A DNA stretch of 21,608 nt, from positions 1 to 21,608 of the forward strand of contig DENB01000067.1 of the NCBI GenBank assembly GCA_002359495.1. Direction: 5' to 3'. Positions 1 through 10,608 of the stretch are shown one piece after another. The number at the start of each line of letters is the position of its first letter. Positions within the stretch are counted from its first letter, which is position 1. This DNA is from Enterobacteriaceae bacterium UBA2655. Its GTDB lineage: Bacteria > Pseudomonadota > Gammaproteobacteria > Enterobacterales > Enterobacteriaceae. The notes beneath the pieces are model-generated. The model saw only the letters and a program-made list of their open reading frames with translations, searched no databases and was not told the DNA's origin. The position numbers and the translations under genes are program-made.

Positions 1-133
1 GCCGCCTCGCAGGCGGCCGCCGTCTGCGCGGCGGAGGCGGCCTGTCCCTGCCACAGCGTCTCGCCGCTGACCGGATCGGTTTTGCTGAACGTTTCCGCGC
101 CGCCGGTCAGCCACTGGCCATTAATCAGATGCG

Positions 134-137
<4 letters not shown>
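1..137 (-). CDS. astD: AstD, N-succinylglutamate 5-semialdehyde dehydrogenase (N-terminal part only)
   Basis: Only the first 45 codons are in the window; the gene runs off the left edge. The reading frame starts [13 protein letters not shown] and continues with a [10 protein letters not shown] segment, which matches the start of AstD proteins (aldehyde dehydrogenase superfamily). AstD oxidises N-succinylglutamate semialdehyde to N-succinylglutamate, the fourth step of the arginine succinyltransferase pathway in the cytoplasm. Its ATG overlaps the astA stop codon in an ATGA arrangement, so it is translationally coupled to astA in one operon. astB and astE would be expected further left, beyond the window. 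The catalytic Cys and Glu are not visible in this fragment. Confidence 0.9.
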
Positions 138-2439
<2,302 letters not shown>

Positions 2440-2464
2440 TTAATAATTCAGGCTCTACTCTAAA

Positions 2465-2481
2465 TTGCAGTAAGCGTGCCA
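2465..2481 (-). promoter_or_regulatory. Sigma-54 (RpoN) type promoter for astCADBE
   Basis: Reading leftwards, the sequence is TGGCAC, five bases, then CTGC followed by AAT. This gives the invariant GG-N10-GC spacing of sigma-54 promoters and a perfect TGGCAC -24 element. Transcription would start near 2455, leaving about 73 bases of leader before the astC ATG. The E. coli ast operon is known to use a sigma-54 promoter with NtrC under nitrogen limitation, which supports the call. An AT-rich stretch just downstream (2432-2450) contains a TGAAT half-site that might belong to an ArgR box, but a full ArgR dyad could not be shown. Confidence 0.72.
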
Positions 2482-2691
2482 GCCAGCGGAGAAAATGCAT
2501 AAACGCGAGTCCACAACGAAATATCAATAACTTAAAACCCAACCATATTCATACTTAGTGCATAAAAAGTGAATAACCCTCTGATGGCCGCGCCTTCGCC
2601 ACAGATAAAACAGCGGAATTATGCATTTACAAAATGAAATGTCGCATTTGTGATCGGTGATAGGATTTATTGCCATAAAGGCGCAGCGTCA

Positions 2692-2726
2692 GCACCAGAA
2701 TGGCGCAGCGGGCGCGATTCTGGTGC
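2692..2726 (-). terminator. Long hairpin downstream of the ychO-like gene, possible terminator
   Basis: Two perfectly complementary 10-base arms (gcaccagaat and attctggtgc) flank a second complementary pair of 4 bases (gcgc and gcgc) across one G-G mismatch, with a 5-base loop. It begins about 50 bases past the stop of the leftward ychO-like gene. No T-run follows on either strand, so it is not a textbook intrinsic terminator. It may stop transcription with Rho, protect the 3' end of the mRNA, or be a single REP-like element. Confidence 0.4.
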
Positions 2727-2774
2727 AAGGCGAAGGTGGCAGGAGCGGCGTAAAAGCGTGCCCGAGACCCGTTT

Positions 2775-4226
2775 TTATAGGGCGGCGGCGGGCGCGGGCG
2801 CCATCAGGTCGAAACTGTCGCTATCCGGCGCAGCGAGTTCGACAGGCGGCTGCAGTTTCAGGGTGATCCAGTTAGAGGTGACGCGCTGCTGTTTGCTGTC
2901 CTCCAGCGTGACCGACAGATGGTATTTATTGCTGGCGCCCGGCGTGTCGTCCCACTGCGGCATAATGATGCTCCAGCCCTGGGGATCGTTATTGTCCGCC
3001 GACGGCGTCAGGCTCAGCGCCTGGGTATCGCCCTGCCAACTTACCTGACCGATCGGGTTGGCGGCGTGGATTTGCAGCTTCAGCGGCAGGCTTTCGCCCG
3101 GATTCAACTGCCACGGCGGCGTGGCGAGAAACACCGACAGGGTTTTGCGCTGGCGAAACGCCAGCACCGGCGTCGTGCTGCGCGTGACGCTATCGTAACG
3201 GCTGCCGCGCAGCGAACGGGCGGCGGCGACGTTGTCGGCGGAAAGCTGCTGGCTCAGCGCAACGCCGAAGCGGTAGTTAAGCTTCAGGCCGAGCTGCTCC
3301 TGCGTCTCGCCGCCGCTGCCGGTTTTATGGGTCGCGGAGAAGGTCACCAGCGGCACCGGCGTATAGGAGACCCCCAGCGACAGCGCCGACGGATTGTGAT
3401 AGCCGCTGCCGCTGTCGAACAGATCGATATTATCGCCGAGATACTGCTCCCAGCTTACCGAGACGCCCAGCTGCCGGTAAAACGGCAGATAGCCCTGGGT
3501 CGTCAGGTCGTAACCGCGCGCCATGCGCTGCTGCATCTGATCGCCCACGCGCTTCCAGCCCGAGAGCGGCGTGTAGTAGTTGGCGGAAAAGCGCAGAAAA
3601 TCGCCCCAGGCCTCGGCACCGAACGAGGCGCGCTGCGCGCCGTCGTCCAGCATGCGATCCACGAAGGCGTTGTAGCCGAGCAGCCAGCGGCCCGCCACCC
3701 AGCGCTGGCCGAGGCCCGCCGACCCCAGCAGCCCCTCGTCCGACTGATGCAGCCCCACCTCGCTGAAGGTGAGATAGCGATAATTGTCCGACCAGGGCGT
3801 CAGCAGCTCGCCGCCGCTGCCGTTGAAGTTGCCGTTGATATCGACGTTGAGGTCCAGCTGCGCCGTGCCGTAAGGCGAAAGCAGCGCCTGCCCTTCGTCC
3901 TCCACGCGCTGCGTCACTTCGTCGCGAAAATGGTTAAACGCCCAAAGCCCCGCCTGCTGGCCGAAAGAGCTGTCGCTGCTGCTTTGGCTCGCTTCGCCGA
4001 TGCTTTTGGCGATGGTTGCCAGCTGTTTGCTCAGGGAGCTGCTCTGATCCTGATAGCCCAGCGCAGGCAGATTATCGGTCATCTGCCGAAAACGGGCGGG
4101 ATCCTCAAAGGGGGCGTCGGGCACCGCGCCTTCGGGCGCAAAGGCGCGGGCGGAAGGCAGCCACAGCATCAGCGCGGCGGCCAGCGGCAGAAGTCGCAAA
4201 ACGGGGCGTGTCGGAAGTAATGGCAT
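2775..4226 (-). CDS. ychO: YchO-like inverse autotransporter (invasin-type beta-domain protein)
   Basis: A 483-residue protein, close in length to E. coli YchO (about 464). From the ATG at 4226, residues 1-28 form a signal peptide ending SARA. Residues about 85-325 form the 12-strand inverse-autotransporter beta domain, with GTAQLDLNVDINGNF at 120-134 and a strand-rich block to NYRFGV. They are followed by the conserved LRGSRYDSVTR stretch near 339-349. The last 120 or so residues look like one Ig-like beta domain, so the passenger is minimal. Family members sit in the outer membrane and are linked to adhesion or biofilm; the exact role here is unknown. No clear Shine-Dalgarno precedes the ATG; a TTG two codons upstream is possible. 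It appears to be a single-gene unit. Confidence 0.82.
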   Translation of the reverse strand: MPLLPTRPVLRLLPLAAALMLWLPSARAFAPEGAVPDAPFEDPARFRQMTDNLPALGYQDQSSSLSKQLATIAKSIGEASQSSSDSSFGQQAGLWAFNHFRDEVTQRVEDEGQALLSPYGTAQLDLNVDINGNFNGSGGELLTPWSDNYRYLTFSEVGLHQSDEGLLGSAGLGQRWVAGRWLLGYNAFVDRMLDDGAQRASFGAEAWGDFLRFSANYYTPLSGWKRVGDQMQQRMARGYDLTTQGYLPFYRQLGVSVSWEQYLGDNIDLFDSGSGYHNPSALSLGVSYTPVPLVTFSATHKTGSGGETQEQLGLKLNYRFGVALSQQLSADNVAAARSLRGSRYDSVTRSTTPVLAFRQRKTLSVFLATPPWQLNPGESLPLKLQIHAANPIGQVSWQGDTQALSLTPSADNNDPQGWSIIMPQWDDTPGASNKYHLSVTLEDSKQQRVTSNWITLKLQPPVELAAPDSDSFDLMAPAPAAAL

Positions 4227-4402
4227 AGGCAATATAGGTTAACGCTTTTATGACCAAAAAGGACGTCTCACAAAATAGTCAGGAATAACCATAACATACT
4301 TATGCCGTCGGGCAGGAGCCGCCTTTGACCGACAAGGGCGCGCTGGCGCGCCGCCGTTTGGCTAACAGGCTGAAACGAAAAAGATAAACAGCGCAAAGCG
4401 AT

Positions 4403-4427
4403 AAAAAAGACGCCCGCAGGCGCCTTT
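4403..4427 (-). terminator. Intrinsic terminator of the sugar ABC/SDR operon
   Basis: Read leftwards, a 9-bp stem (one G-U pair) of AAAGGCGCC and GGCGTCTTT closes a TGCG loop and runs straight into TTTTTT. It starts 31 bases past the stop of the last SDR gene, which is the expected place for the end of this minus-strand operon. Between this point and the ychO-like start (4233-4402) there is no gene. That stretch carries a GGCGCG/CGCGCC inverted repeat at 4337-4352 and probably the ychO promoter, which could not be assigned. Confidence 0.85.
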
Positions 4428-4457
4428 AAAACCAGGAAGAGTCGCAGCGTCGGCGTC

Positions 4458-5255
4458 TCAGGAGAAGATCAGGCCGCCGTCCACGTTGATGGTCTGCCCG
4501 GTAATGTAGCGGGCGTCATCCGAGGCGAGAAACGCCACCAGGCCGGCGACGTCGGCGGGCTGGCCCGCGCGCTTCAGCGGAATATTTTCCACCCACTCCG
4601 CCATCAATTCCCCTTTGCCGTACTTTTTGGTGTCGCTGCTGAGGATCTCGCCCCAGACGCGATCGTTATAGTCCCACATCTCGCTCTCGATAATGCCGGG
4701 ACAGAAAGCGTTGACGGTGATGTGCCAGGGCGCCAGCTCCAGCGCCAGACTCTGTGTGATGCCGATCACCCCCATTTTGCTGGCGGCGTAGTGCGGCGTA
4801 TAGATAAAGCCCTGTCGCCCCTGGCCGGACGAGGTGTTGATCAGGCTGCCCGCGTTCTGCTTCACCATATATTTCGCCGCCTCGCGACAGCAGAGCCAGA
4901 CGCCGGTGGTATTTACCGCGAGGATTTTCTCGAAATCCTGCTTCGGCATGCTGTCGAAGCGGTCAATGGTGATCACCCCGGCGTTCTGAATCGAAACGTC
5001 GATGCGGCCGAAGCGTTCCGCTGCCTGGCGGTAGAGCTGCTGCACCTGCGCCTCGTCGGTGACGTCCGCCTGCAACGCCAGAATGTCGCTGCCGTACTGC
5101 CGCTGCAGCTGCTCCGCCGTCTGAAACACCCGATCGGCGTTGGAGACCATCACCAGGCTGGCGCCGTCGCGGGCGAAACGCTCCGCGATGCCTGCGCCGA
5201 TCCCCCGGCAGGCGCCGGTAATCACCACCGTTTTGCCATTAAAATCGCGCGTCAT
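4458..5255 (-). CDS. SDR-family dehydrogenase, probable polyol/sugar oxidoreductase (last gene of operon)
   Basis: A 265-residue classical short-chain dehydrogenase. The cofactor motif TGACRGIG is at 13-20 and NAG at 91-93. The catalytic tetrad is complete: Asn115, Ser143, Tyr156 and Lys160 (YAASK). The C-terminal INVDGGLIF is typical. The residue after the second strand is Ser/Asn (VSNADR) rather than a clear Asp, so NAD versus NADP preference is open. The C-terminal substrate loop ([12 protein letters not shown], residues 193-204) resembles sorbitol, galactitol or butanediol dehydrogenases, hence the polyol guess. Spacing from the permease stop is 11 bases, and GGGAGGAGAG directly precedes the ATG. 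An intrinsic terminator follows. The substrate is not determined. Confidence 0.85.
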   Translation of the reverse strand: MTRDFNGKTVVITGACRGIGAGIAERFARDGASLVMVSNADRVFQTAEQLQRQYGSDILALQADVTDEAQVQQLYRQAAERFGRIDVSIQNAGVITIDRFDSMPKQDFEKILAVNTTGVWLCCREAAKYMVKQNAGSLINTSSGQGRQGFIYTPHYAASKMGVIGITQSLALELAPWHITVNAFCPGIIESEMWDYNDRVWGEILSSDTKKYGKGELMAEWVENIPLKRAGQPADVAGLVAFLASDDARYITGQTINVDGGLIFS

Positions 5256-5266
5256 CTCTCCTCCCG

Positions 5267-6334
5267 TTAGCCATGTCTGATTTCAGAAAGCGGCGCCGAC
5301 TGCTGCTTCTTCTCATGACGACGCAGCAGCACTACCTTGCTTTGTAAACGTTGCTGGAACTGGTCGATCACCACGGCGGTCACGATCACCAGCCCTTTAA
5401 TCACCATCTGCCAGAAGTCGCTGACGCCCATCATCACCATACCGTCGGCGAGGAACACGATCACGAACGCGCCGATAATCGAGCCGGAGACGCGCCCGCG
5501 CCCGCCCGCCAGCGCGGTGCCGCCGAGCACGGTGGCGCCGATGGCGTCCATCTCGAACATATTGCCGGTCATGGGGTGAGCGGTTTGCAGCTGCGAGGCG
5601 ACCACCAGCCCCACCAGCCCGGCGCACAGCCCGGAGAAGGCGTAGACGAAAATTTTCACCTTGATGATCGGCACCCCCGCCAGGCGCGCGGCGGATTCGT
5701 TGCCGCCGGTGGCGTAGATATAACGCCCCAGCGGGGTTTTGCGCGTCAGGTAGAGGCCGAGCAGCAGAAAGCCGAGCATCAGCCAGATCGGCAGATAGAC
5801 GCCGAGCAGCGTGCCGGACCCTAACAGGGCGAAGCCGGTATTGCCCAGCGCCGGCATGCCCACCAGGTTGGCGTAGGTGCTGCCGTCGTTAAACAGCAGC
5901 GCCGCACCGCGCGCCACGTACATCATGCCCAGGGTACAGATAAAGGGCGCCACGCCGAGCCGGGTGATCACCACGCCGTTGACCAGACCGATGATGACGC
6001 CGAACAGCGCCACCAGCAGGATCACCTCCACCACGTTGAAAAACACAATGTCGCCACCCCAAATCGGCAGTCCGTTGGTCAGCAGCGCGCCCGCCACCAT
6101 GCCGCAGATCCCCGCTACCGCGCCCACCGACAGGTCGATGCCGCCGGTGAGGATCACCAGCGTCATGCCGATCGCCAGCAGGCCGGTAATCGCCACATGC
6201 TGGGTCATGATCAGCAGGTTGGAAGTGGTGAGAAAGTTCGGCACCATCACGCTGAAGAACCCCACCACGATCAGCAGGGCGATGAAGGTGCGCGCCTTCA
6301 GCAGATACATATACAGCATATATTTCTGGTTCAT
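5267..6334 (-). CDS. Ribose-type ABC transporter permease
   Basis: A 355-residue polytopic inner-membrane protein of the RbsC/AraH-type permease family (BPD_transp_2). It has about eight to ten hydrophobic segments. Signature stretches are GGIDLSVG at 64-71, [11 protein letters not shown] at 211-221 (the cytoplasmic loop that contacts the ATPase) and [10 protein letters not shown] at 271-280. The ATG at 6334 is chosen because GGAGAG lies 5 bases upstream and it leaves a clean 19-base gap after the ATPase stop. A longer in-frame start 15 codons upstream would overlap the ATPase gene and has no ribosome site. It should work as a homodimer with the double ATPase to import a monosaccharide or polyol. 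Confidence 0.9.
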   Translation of the reverse strand: MNQKYMLYMYLLKARTFIALLIVVGFFSVMVPNFLTTSNLLIMTQHVAITGLLAIGMTLVILTGGIDLSVGAVAGICGMVAGALLTNGLPIWGGDIVFFNVVEVILLVALFGVIIGLVNGVVITRLGVAPFICTLGMMYVARGAALLFNDGSTYANLVGMPALGNTGFALLGSGTLLGVYLPIWLMLGFLLLGLYLTRKTPLGRYIYATGGNESAARLAGVPIIKVKIFVYAFSGLCAGLVGLVVASQLQTAHPMTGNMFEMDAIGATVLGGTALAGGRGRVSGSIIGAFVIVFLADGMVMMGVSDFWQMVIKGLVIVTAVVIDQFQQRLQSKVVLLRRHEKKQQSAPLSEIRHG

Positions 6335-6353
6335 TTTTACTCTCCGGCCATCC

Positions 6354-7898
<1,545 letters not shown>

Positions 7899-7908
7899 GA
7901 TTCGATCC

Positions 7909-8523
7909 TCAGGGTTGGCGGGTAATTTGCGCCGGCGTGATATCGGGCGCGCGCTGCGGAATGTCCCAGCTGCTGAAGACCCCGGCGATCTCCACTTTAT
8001 CGCCGACCTTCGGCGCGAAGTTTTTCATCATGTCGGACGCCTGCTGGTTGATGGCACGGCCATAGTCGCCGAACATCACCTGATCGTTGAAGTCTTGATA
8101 GCTGGCACCTTTATAAGCGTCGCGCAGCGCGGTGCCGCGAATAATAGGGCCGGTCTGCACCGTCACCGCCTCTCCGCTCGCCTCTTTTACCGTCATCTTG
8201 CCGCTGCGCGATTTGCTGTTGACCGCCGTGATTTCGCCGGCGACGCGCACCGGGAAAACGCAGGGGTTTTCGCTCTGGCTGCGGTAGCCGTAACGTTTGC
8301 AGGCCTCATCGAAATCTTTCGCCGACTGCAAATCTTTCATGATCTCCGCCAGCGGCTTCGCCTCCTGCGCCACCTGCGGCACCAGCTTCTGCTGCCAAGT
8401 CTGCGCAATATTCGACATATTGGGATTAGGGGGATTTTTCAGCGCCGCCAGCTCCTGCTGCGACACTATGCGACAGCCGCTGAGGATCAATACCGCCAGC
8501 GCCAGCCCGAGTCGTCTCGACAT
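7909..8523 (-). CDS. DUF2291 family predicted periplasmic lipoprotein
   Basis: A 204-residue protein with a lipoprotein signal: basic MSRRLG, a hydrophobic core, then LSGC with the lipidation Cys at 17. Residues from about 30 match what I recall of DUF2291, a family of unknown function usually found inside ribose-type ABC transporter operons. Two further cysteines (75 and 88) could form a disulphide. The C-terminal half is beta-rich (GEITAVNSKSRSGKMTV, KVGDKVEIAGVFSSW) and may be a small barrel. The ATG at 8523 is preferred over the GTG one codon earlier because GAGGAG lies 6 bases from it. The next residue is Arg, not Asp, so outer-membrane sorting is likely by the +2 rule. Its role may be to aid uptake or sense ligand; this is not established. 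Confidence 0.82.
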   Translation of the reverse strand: MSRRLGLALAVLILSGCRIVSQQELAALKNPPNPNMSNIAQTWQQKLVPQVAQEAKPLAEIMKDLQSAKDFDEACKRYGYRSQSENPCVFPVRVAGEITAVNSKSRSGKMTVKEASGEAVTVQTGPIIRGTALRDAYKGASYQDFNDQVMFGDYGRAINQQASDMMKNFAPKVGDKVEIAGVFSSWDIPQRAPDITPAQITRQP

Positions 8524-8536
8524 CACGTTCTCCTCT

Positions 8537-8555
8537 GCGCCCGCCGGGCGGGCGC
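8537..8555 (-). other. Intercistronic GC hairpin between binding-protein and DUF2291 genes
   Basis: A perfect 8-bp inverted repeat (gcgcccgc and gcgggcgc) around a 3-base loop lies 9 bases past the stop of the binding-protein gene and just ahead of the DUF2291 ribosome site. It has no T-run, so it is unlikely to be a full terminator. Such hairpins behind periplasmic binding-protein genes commonly protect the upstream message so that this protein outnumbers the membrane subunits; that role is inferred here. Confidence 0.6.
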
Positions 8556-8564
8556 GACTGCGGT

Positions 8565-9497
8565 TTACGACTTGTAGTTAAAGTCCTGCACGTTCTGCGC
8601 GTTCTCCGGCGTGATCAGGATGCCGCGGAACATGGTGCGCTGTTTTTCCGGCTTGATGTTTTTCTGAATGTAATTATCGAGATCGGTGACGCCTTGGGCG
8701 GCGATCGCCTGCGCCTGCAGCATCACGGTCGCCTTCAGCGAACCGCTTTTCACTGCGTCGCGCTCATCGTTGCTGCCGTCGATACCTACCACGATCACGT
8801 CGTCGCGACCGGCAGCCTTCAGGGCGGCGATCGCCCCCAGCGCCACCGGGCCGTTGCCGCAGATCACCCCTTTTACGTCCGGGTGCGCCTGCAGAATGCT
8901 GTCCATGATGCGTTTGCCGTCGATCAGCGTGCCTTTCGCATCCTGACGCGCCACGCTTTGCATGTCGGGATACTGGTCCAGCACCTGATGGAAGGATTTG
9001 GAGCGGGTGACGCAGTTATTGTCGGCCAGGTTGCAGGTCAGCTCGGCGTATTTGCCCTCTTCGCCCATCTTTTCGATGAAGACGTTCGCCACGTCGGAGC
9101 CCGCCTGGAAGTTGTTATGGGTGATCTGCTCCAGCGCAACGTCGTCCACCGGGATTTCACGGTTGATCAGCACCACCGGAATGCCGGCGTCCTTCGCCTT
9201 TTTGATCGCCGCGACGCTGGCGGTGGAGTCGGCGTTATCCAGCACGATGCCCTGCACCTTTTTACCGATGGCGGCATCGATCAATTCGCTCTGCTTTTTC
9301 ACATCTTCGCCGTGCGACAGCACGCTGGTTTTGTAGCCCAGCGCCTTCGCCTTCTGATCCGCGCCTTTGGCTTCCGAGGCGTAATAGGGATTATCCAGCG
9401 AATTGACGAGGATCATAATGGTGCCTTTCTCCGCCGCGAGGCTGGCCTGCGAAAAGAGCGTGGCGGCGATACTTAACATCAGGAAGCGGGTTTTCAT
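8565..9497 (-). CDS. Ribose-type periplasmic sugar-binding protein of ABC transporter
   Basis: A 310-residue protein with a signal peptide (MKTRFLMLSI through ASLA, cleavage near 21-22) and a type-1 periplasmic binding fold like RbsB. Recognisable stretches are NSLDNPYY (32-39), LDNADST (86-92), VVLINREIP (108-116), RSKSF (165-169), GNGPVALGA (214-222) and VVGIDGSND (236-244). Compared with E. coli RbsB, the ligand-contact LDR is INR here and NDEMALG is NGPVALG. The ligand is therefore probably not plain ribose. Two nearby cysteines (155 and 162) could be disulphide-bonded. It is the second gene of the operon, 47 bases after the first SDR gene, and is followed by a stabilising hairpin. Confidence 0.9.
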   Translation of the reverse strand: MKTRFLMLSIAATLFSQASLAAEKGTIMILVNSLDNPYYASEAKGADQKAKALGYKTSVLSHGEDVKKQSELIDAAIGKKVQGIVLDNADSTASVAAIKKAKDAGIPVVLINREIPVDDVALEQITHNNFQAGSDVANVFIEKMGEEGKYAELTCNLADNNCVTRSKSFHQVLDQYPDMQSVARQDAKGTLIDGKRIMDSILQAHPDVKGVICGNGPVALGAIAALKAAGRDDVIVVGIDGSNDERDAVKSGSLKATVMLQAQAIAAQGVTDLDNYIQKNIKPEKQRTMFRGILITPENAQNVQDFNYKS

Positions 9498-9544
9498 GGC
9501 GATGTTCTCTCTATTATCGTTATGGCAGGGTGACAGGGCCGGGA

Positions 9545-10342
9545 TTACCAGATGGTGAAACCCCCGTCGATCATCAAATCCGCGCCGGTGATCATGTCGC
9601 TGCCGTTGCTGGCGAAAAACAGCACCGCCGCGGCGATCTCATCGGTGTAGGCAAAGCGCCCCAGCGGGATCAGGGTTTTCATCTGCTCCCCTTTTTCGCC
9701 GCGCCAGGCCTTTTCGCCCATCGGCGTCAGCACCACGGTGGGCGACAGGGTATTCACGTTGATGCGGTGCGGCGCGAACTCTTTCGCCATCACTTTGGTC
9801 ATGCCCAGCAGCCCCGCTTTGGCGGAGGTGTAGGCGACATGGTTGTCGATGGCGATGGAGGCGGCCTGCGAGGCGATATTGATGATCTTGCCGCCGTTGC
9901 CCGCCTGCACCATGCGTTTCGCCGCCGCCTGGGCGCAAAGAAAAGGACCGGTGAGGTTGACGGCGATCTGCTTCTGCCACTCGTCGAACGCCGTTTCCAG
10001 TACCGGCTGCAGCATCACGTAGCCGGCGCAGTTCACCAGAATATCGATATGACTGTAATGCTGCGCGACGATGGCGAACGCCTGCTCCACCGAGTCGGGG
10101 TCCGTCACGTCGCAGCAGACGAACTGCACGCGGGCGGCGTCGAAGCGATCGCGCTGGCTCTCGACTTTTTCCGCTTCGAAAGGCGGATAGAGCAGCGCCA
10201 GGCTGGCGCCTTTCTCCAGCAGCATCTCGTTGCTGGCCATCGCGATGCCGCCCAGTCCGCCGGTCACGACGGCGACTTTGCCGCTCAGGTCAAGACTGGT
10301 GTTCACACCGTAGCGCAGGTTTACGTCATAGTCGTTACTCAT
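9545..10342 (-). CDS. SDR-family dehydrogenase, first gene of the sugar/polyol operon
   Basis: A 265-residue short-chain dehydrogenase. The tetrad is complete: Asn129, Ser158, Tyr171 and Lys175 (YTSAK), with NCAG at 104-107. The dinucleotide motif is TGGLGGIA (27-34): the third glycine of TGxxxGxG is Ala, a departure that may affect cofactor binding. A 20-residue N-terminal extension precedes the fold. Overall it resembles the D-threitol/D-arabinitol dehydrogenase branch, but the substrate cannot be fixed from sequence. AAGGAG is 9 bases upstream of the ATG. It differs clearly from the SDR at the other end of the operon, so they probably catalyse different steps rather than being recent duplicates. 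Expression is expected from the CRP/DeoR-controlled promoter at 10411-10478. Confidence 0.85.
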   Translation of the reverse strand: MSNDYDVNLRYGVNTSLDLSGKVAVVTGGLGGIAMASNEMLLEKGASLALLYPPFEAEKVESQRDRFDAARVQFVCCDVTDPDSVEQAFAIVAQHYSHIDILVNCAGYVMLQPVLETAFDEWQKQIAVNLTGPFLCAQAAAKRMVQAGNGGKIINIASQAASIAIDNHVAYTSAKAGLLGMTKVMAKEFAPHRINVNTLSPTVVLTPMGEKAWRGEKGEQMKTLIPLGRFAYTDEIAAAVLFFASNGSDMITGADLMIDGGFTIW

Positions 10343-10410
10343 CCACCTTCTCTCCTTATCCAGCCCGTTAGCGAAACCCAGGCGCAGCGGCGCGCGTCAC
10401 GCCGCACTCG

Positions 10411-10424
10411 TTTTCGAACAAAAA
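10411..10424. promoter_or_regulatory. DeoR-family operator A
   Basis: TTTTCG, two bases, CAAAAA: one half matches the perfect dyad at 10594-10607 exactly and the other differs by one base. It covers the expected start point of the leftward operon promoter, the position from which a repressor would block RNA polymerase. The likely ligand is the DeoR-family protein encoded at 10717-11535. Confidence 0.6.
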
Positions 10425-10429
10425 TATAA
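10424..10429 (-). promoter_or_regulatory. Candidate -10 element of the SDR/ABC operon promoter
   Basis: Read leftwards this is TTATAT, a fair -10 hexamer, with no good -35 box upstream. Transcription would start near 10416-10417, about 75 bases before the first SDR gene. The centre of the CRP-like site (10457.5) then falls at about -41.5, the class II activator position, which explains the missing -35. Confidence 0.5.
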
Positions 10430-10446
10430 GCTATCGAATCGCAAGT

Positions 10447-10468
10447 GAATGTGGGTGAGATCAAATTT
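10447..10468. promoter_or_regulatory. CRP (cAMP receptor protein) binding site
   Basis: The 22-base site contains GAATGTG at the left and GATCAAATTT at the right and matches the E. coli CRP consensus at about 17 of 22 positions, including TGTG and the AGATCA part of the right arm. Its right end overlaps operator B. Its spacing to the leftward -10 box fits a class II CRP-dependent promoter, so the operon is probably subject to carbon catabolite control. Confidence 0.6.
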
Positions 10469-10478
10469 CGTACAAAAA
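10465..10478. promoter_or_regulatory. DeoR-family operator B
   Basis: ATTTCG, two bases, CAAAAA. It is the same dyad as operators A and C with one mismatch per half. It overlaps the upstream end of the CRP-like site by about four bases, so repressor and CRP may compete. Its centre is 54 bases (about five helical turns) from operator A, which would allow cooperative binding or looping. Confidence 0.55.
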
Positions 10479-10592
10479 AGAAATATTTTATCTATGCTAC
10501 TGAAATCACGTGATTGATGCAGCGAAACGGCGATACGAGAGGAAGAAAGCGCAACGGCGATGCTAATGCTTTCAATCAGCTATCGCGCTAAC

Positions 10593-10608
10593 ATTTTCGT
10601 TCGAAAAT
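10593..10608. promoter_or_regulatory. DeoR-family operator C (best copy)
   Basis: ATTTTCG, two T, CGAAAAT: the two halves are perfectly complementary, making this the strongest copy of the dyad. It lies 109 bases upstream of the regulator start codon and could serve autorepression of the regulator, or looping to operators A and B that control the leftward operon. Confidence 0.6.

Noticed and set aside
2650..3048. 132-codon plus-strand frame starting in the astC-ychO gap
   Set aside because: Most of it overlaps the ychO-like gene in antisense, and the part in the gap runs through the hairpin with no protein features.
2919..4220. Plus-strand open frame of 433 codons opposite the ychO-like gene
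   Set aside because: It is the antisense shadow of a well-supported gene; the translation is Arg/Ala/Gln/His-rich with no domain, as expected from GC-rich complementary frames.
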